From Nanohaloarchaea archaeon PL-Br10_U2g27 (GTDB lineage: Archaea > Nanohalarchaeota > Nanosalinia > Nanosalinales > Nanosalinaceae): DNA of 5,208 nt. How positions within the stretch are numbered: position 1 is the first letter of the stretch; each line of letters begins with the position of its first letter. Positions 3,960 through 5,208 of the stretch are shown piece after piece. The stretch lies in NCBI GenBank assembly GCA_001564035.1, contig LKMX01000050.1:1-5208 (forward strand). The letters are read 5' to 3'. The position numbers and the translations under genes are program-made. A model generated the notes under the pieces. The model was not told the DNA's origin, made no database searches, and saw nothing but the letters and a program-made list of their open reading frames with translations.

Positions 3960-5208
3960 ACTTTGAAGGAAATAAAGCCATAGAATGGAGCAAAGAAAAC
4001 GGCCAAGTCAGTAAGAGTGAAAGAGTCTACAGGCCTAAACTCTACTTATCCGGAGATAAGAAGGAGCTTAGAAAGGTCAGAGCCGAAGTCGCTTCGAAAG
4101 TCTTTGTTTCACGTTTCGAGGAGTGGAAGACTGAACCGGGCAAAAGGCCTGAAAAAGTTTTGAGACTAGATGCTAAGTCTCAGAAAGACTTCAAAAATGT
4201 CCGTGACTTTATCCGTAAGAATTTTTCCAGGCCTAAAATTCGTTTTTACCACGCAGGGTTCTCACCACAGTTCAAGTACTGTATTGAACAGGGTAGAGAT
4301 CCAAGTATTGAGTATGATTTAGATGTTTTGGAGTTGAGTCTTCCTAGAACCTCTGCTTCCAAAGACTCTTTGAAAGGCCTAGAAATTAATGGCGAGACTT
4401 TTGGTTCTGAGGAAAAAGCTTTGAAAGGCCTAGACCATTTTCTCGCTATCGATCCTGATGTCTTGCTGGTTGATCGGGCCGATACGCTGGAGTTGGTTGA
4501 TTTTAAGACTTCTTTCAGTTTAGGCAGAGGTTCTGGCTTGGAAATGTTGGCGGGGGAGAACACGATTAATGCGTACGGTAAGACGGTGCATTCTCCTTCG
4601 CGTTACTCGGTTTCCGGACGCGCGGTAATCAACAAGTCATCGAGCTTCATGCTTTCTGAGGCAGGGATGAAAGGCCTGTACGATCTTGTTGGGAGAACTT
4701 GGAAGCCATTGCAGGAAGTAGCATGGGCAAGTATCGGGAATATCTTGACAGCGATAGAAATCCGCCACGCCTACCAAAATAACATCTTGACTCCGTGGAA
4801 AAACTGGACTCCAGAAACGCCGAAAAAAGCCTCAACCATGAGAAAAGCAGATCGTGGAGGATTCATATTCAATCCAAGGCCTCAAGTCTACGAAGATGTC
4901 CACGAAATGGACTTCGCCAGCTTATTCCCCAATATAATGGTCAACAAAAACATTTCGCCGGAAACCGTCAACTGCAACTGCTGCCAAAACAACAGAGTAC
5001 CAGAGCTTGATTACACTATCTGCGAAAAACAGATAGGGTTCATACCGCACATACTTGGACCGATAATTTATGACCGCTCTCAACACAAACAAGAAAACAC
5101 TGAATACAGCAGTAAGGCCTCAAAAGCATTAAAATGGATCCTGGTCTCGTGTTTCGGATACATGGGTCATGCACACGCCAGTTACGGCGCCATTGAATGC
5201 CATCAAGC
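3947..5208 (+). CDS. polB2: Family B DNA polymerase, PolB2 type, exonuclease-degenerate (partial, 3' end cut)
   Basis: 420 codons plus two bases are open to the window edge, so the C-terminus is missing. The start is ATG at 3947 (MFKIDFEGN), overlapping the upstream stop by 13 bases. The polymerase palm motif A is intact (DFASLFPNIM, catalytic Asp about residue 322). Motif B is LKWILVSCFGYMG (about 395-407), replacing the usual KxxxNSxYG form. Motif C (DTDS) lies beyond the edge. The exonuclease domain is present but degenerate. The Exo I position reads VLELSLPR where FDIET is expected, and the Exo II position reads DPDVLLVDRADTLEL where NGDNFD is expected, so proofreading should be lost. Cysteines C343, C345, C346 and C359 between motifs A and B may bind a metal. 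ADRGGFIF, VHEMDF and the Cys pattern match what I recall of haloarchaeal PolB2. Expected role: translesion or mutagenic synthesis, not bulk replication. Confidence 0.88.
   Translation, partial: MFKIDFEGNKAIEWSKENGQVSKSERVYRPKLYLSGDKKELRKVRAEVASKVFVSRFEEWKTEPGKRPEKVLRLDAKSQKDFKNVRDFIRKNFSRPKIRFYHAGFSPQFKYCIEQGRDPSIEYDLDVLELSLPRTSASKDSLKGLEINGETFGSEEKALKGLDHFLAIDPDVLLVDRADTLELVDFKTSFSLGRGSGLEMLAGENTINAYGKTVHSPSRYSVSGRAVINKSSSFMLSEAGMKGLYDLVGRTWKPLQEVAWASIGNILTAIEIRHAYQNNILTPWKNWTPETPKKASTMRKADRGGFIFNPRPQVYEDVHEMDFASLFPNIMVNKNISPETVNCNCCQNNRVPELDYTICEKQIGFIPHILGPIIYDRSQHKQENTEYSSKASKALKWILVSCFGYMGHAHASYGAIECHQ

Larger units (their letters stand above)
57..5120. repeat. Dispersed palindrome AGGCCT, 26 copies
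   Basis: Copies begin at 57, 413, 786, 929, 1001, 1153, 1339, 1658, 2120, 2359, 2720, 2878, 2947, 3186, 3316, 3543, 3600, 3769, 4031, 4145, 4229, 4375, 4426, 4672, 4877 and 5115. Mean spacing is about 200 bases and there is no longer shared flank. Twenty-four lie in genes, in all three codon phases: 6 as Arg-Pro, 11 as Gly-Leu, and 7 as an x-Ala-x reading (xAG GCC Txx). Two lie in intergenic gaps (1001, 1658). By hand count only about eight other GGCC sites exist in the window. The palindrome reads the same on both strands, so it has no orientation. Confidence 0.9.

Noticed and set aside
4246..4563. 105-codon open frame on the minus strand inside the polymerase gene
   Set aside because: It is antisense to a clear family B polymerase. 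Its Ser/Lys-rich composition is what the opposite strand of this codon style gives.
4795..5010. 71-codon plus-strand frame inside the polymerase gene
   Set aside because: It is a frame-shifted reading over the polymerase motif A region, which is intact in the main frame.
1..5208. CRISPR arrays, tRNA or rRNA genes, insertion sequences, terminal repeats
   Set aside because: None seen on reading. The only regular repeat is the short AGGCCT palindrome, which has neither CRISPR nor transposon structure.

Overview
The window looks archaeal and comes from a halophile-associated lineage. A Cdc6/Orc1 initiator gene, TATA boxes placed about 25 bases before several start codons (leaderless style), and a family B polymerase that resembles the haloarchaeal PolB2 type all point that way. 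The base composition is moderate (about low 40s % GC by eye). The two predicted exported proteins are very acidic, while the replication proteins are lysine-rich. This combination would fit a nanohaloarchaeon or another DPANN-type or moderately halophilic archaeon, but that placement is inference.

Layout. Bases 1-1000 hold two divergently transcribed, membrane-anchored acidic proteins of unknown function (28-459 minus, 569-976 plus). Bases 1023-1627 hold a two-gene unit: an unlisted 38-aa single-helix membrane peptide whose stop overlaps the GTG start of a four-helix membrane protein. A DUF3467-like small protein follows (1664-1954), then a complete Cdc6/Orc1 replication initiator (1998-3011). 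The 133-base gap after it (3012-3144) carries TATA-like AT-rich stretches, short direct repeats and an origin-recognition-box-like sequence ending in a G-string, so it is a good candidate for a replication origin or part of one.

From 3145 to the right edge runs an overlapping three-gene operon: a RecA/RadA-fold protein with no P-loop, a small coiled-coil protein, and a family B DNA polymerase (cut by the window end) whose proofreading exonuclease motifs are degenerate but whose polymerase motif A is intact. By analogy with the bacterial ImuA-ImuB-DnaE2 mutasome this looks like an archaeal translesion or mutagenic polymerase module, and here its promoter lies inside the presumed origin.

The most unusual feature is not a gene. 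The 6-base palindrome AGGCCT occurs 26 times in 5.2 kb (about one is expected), in all three codon phases and on both sides of gene boundaries. It is a genome-signature-like element comparable in kind to cyanobacterial HIP1 or to DNA uptake sequences.
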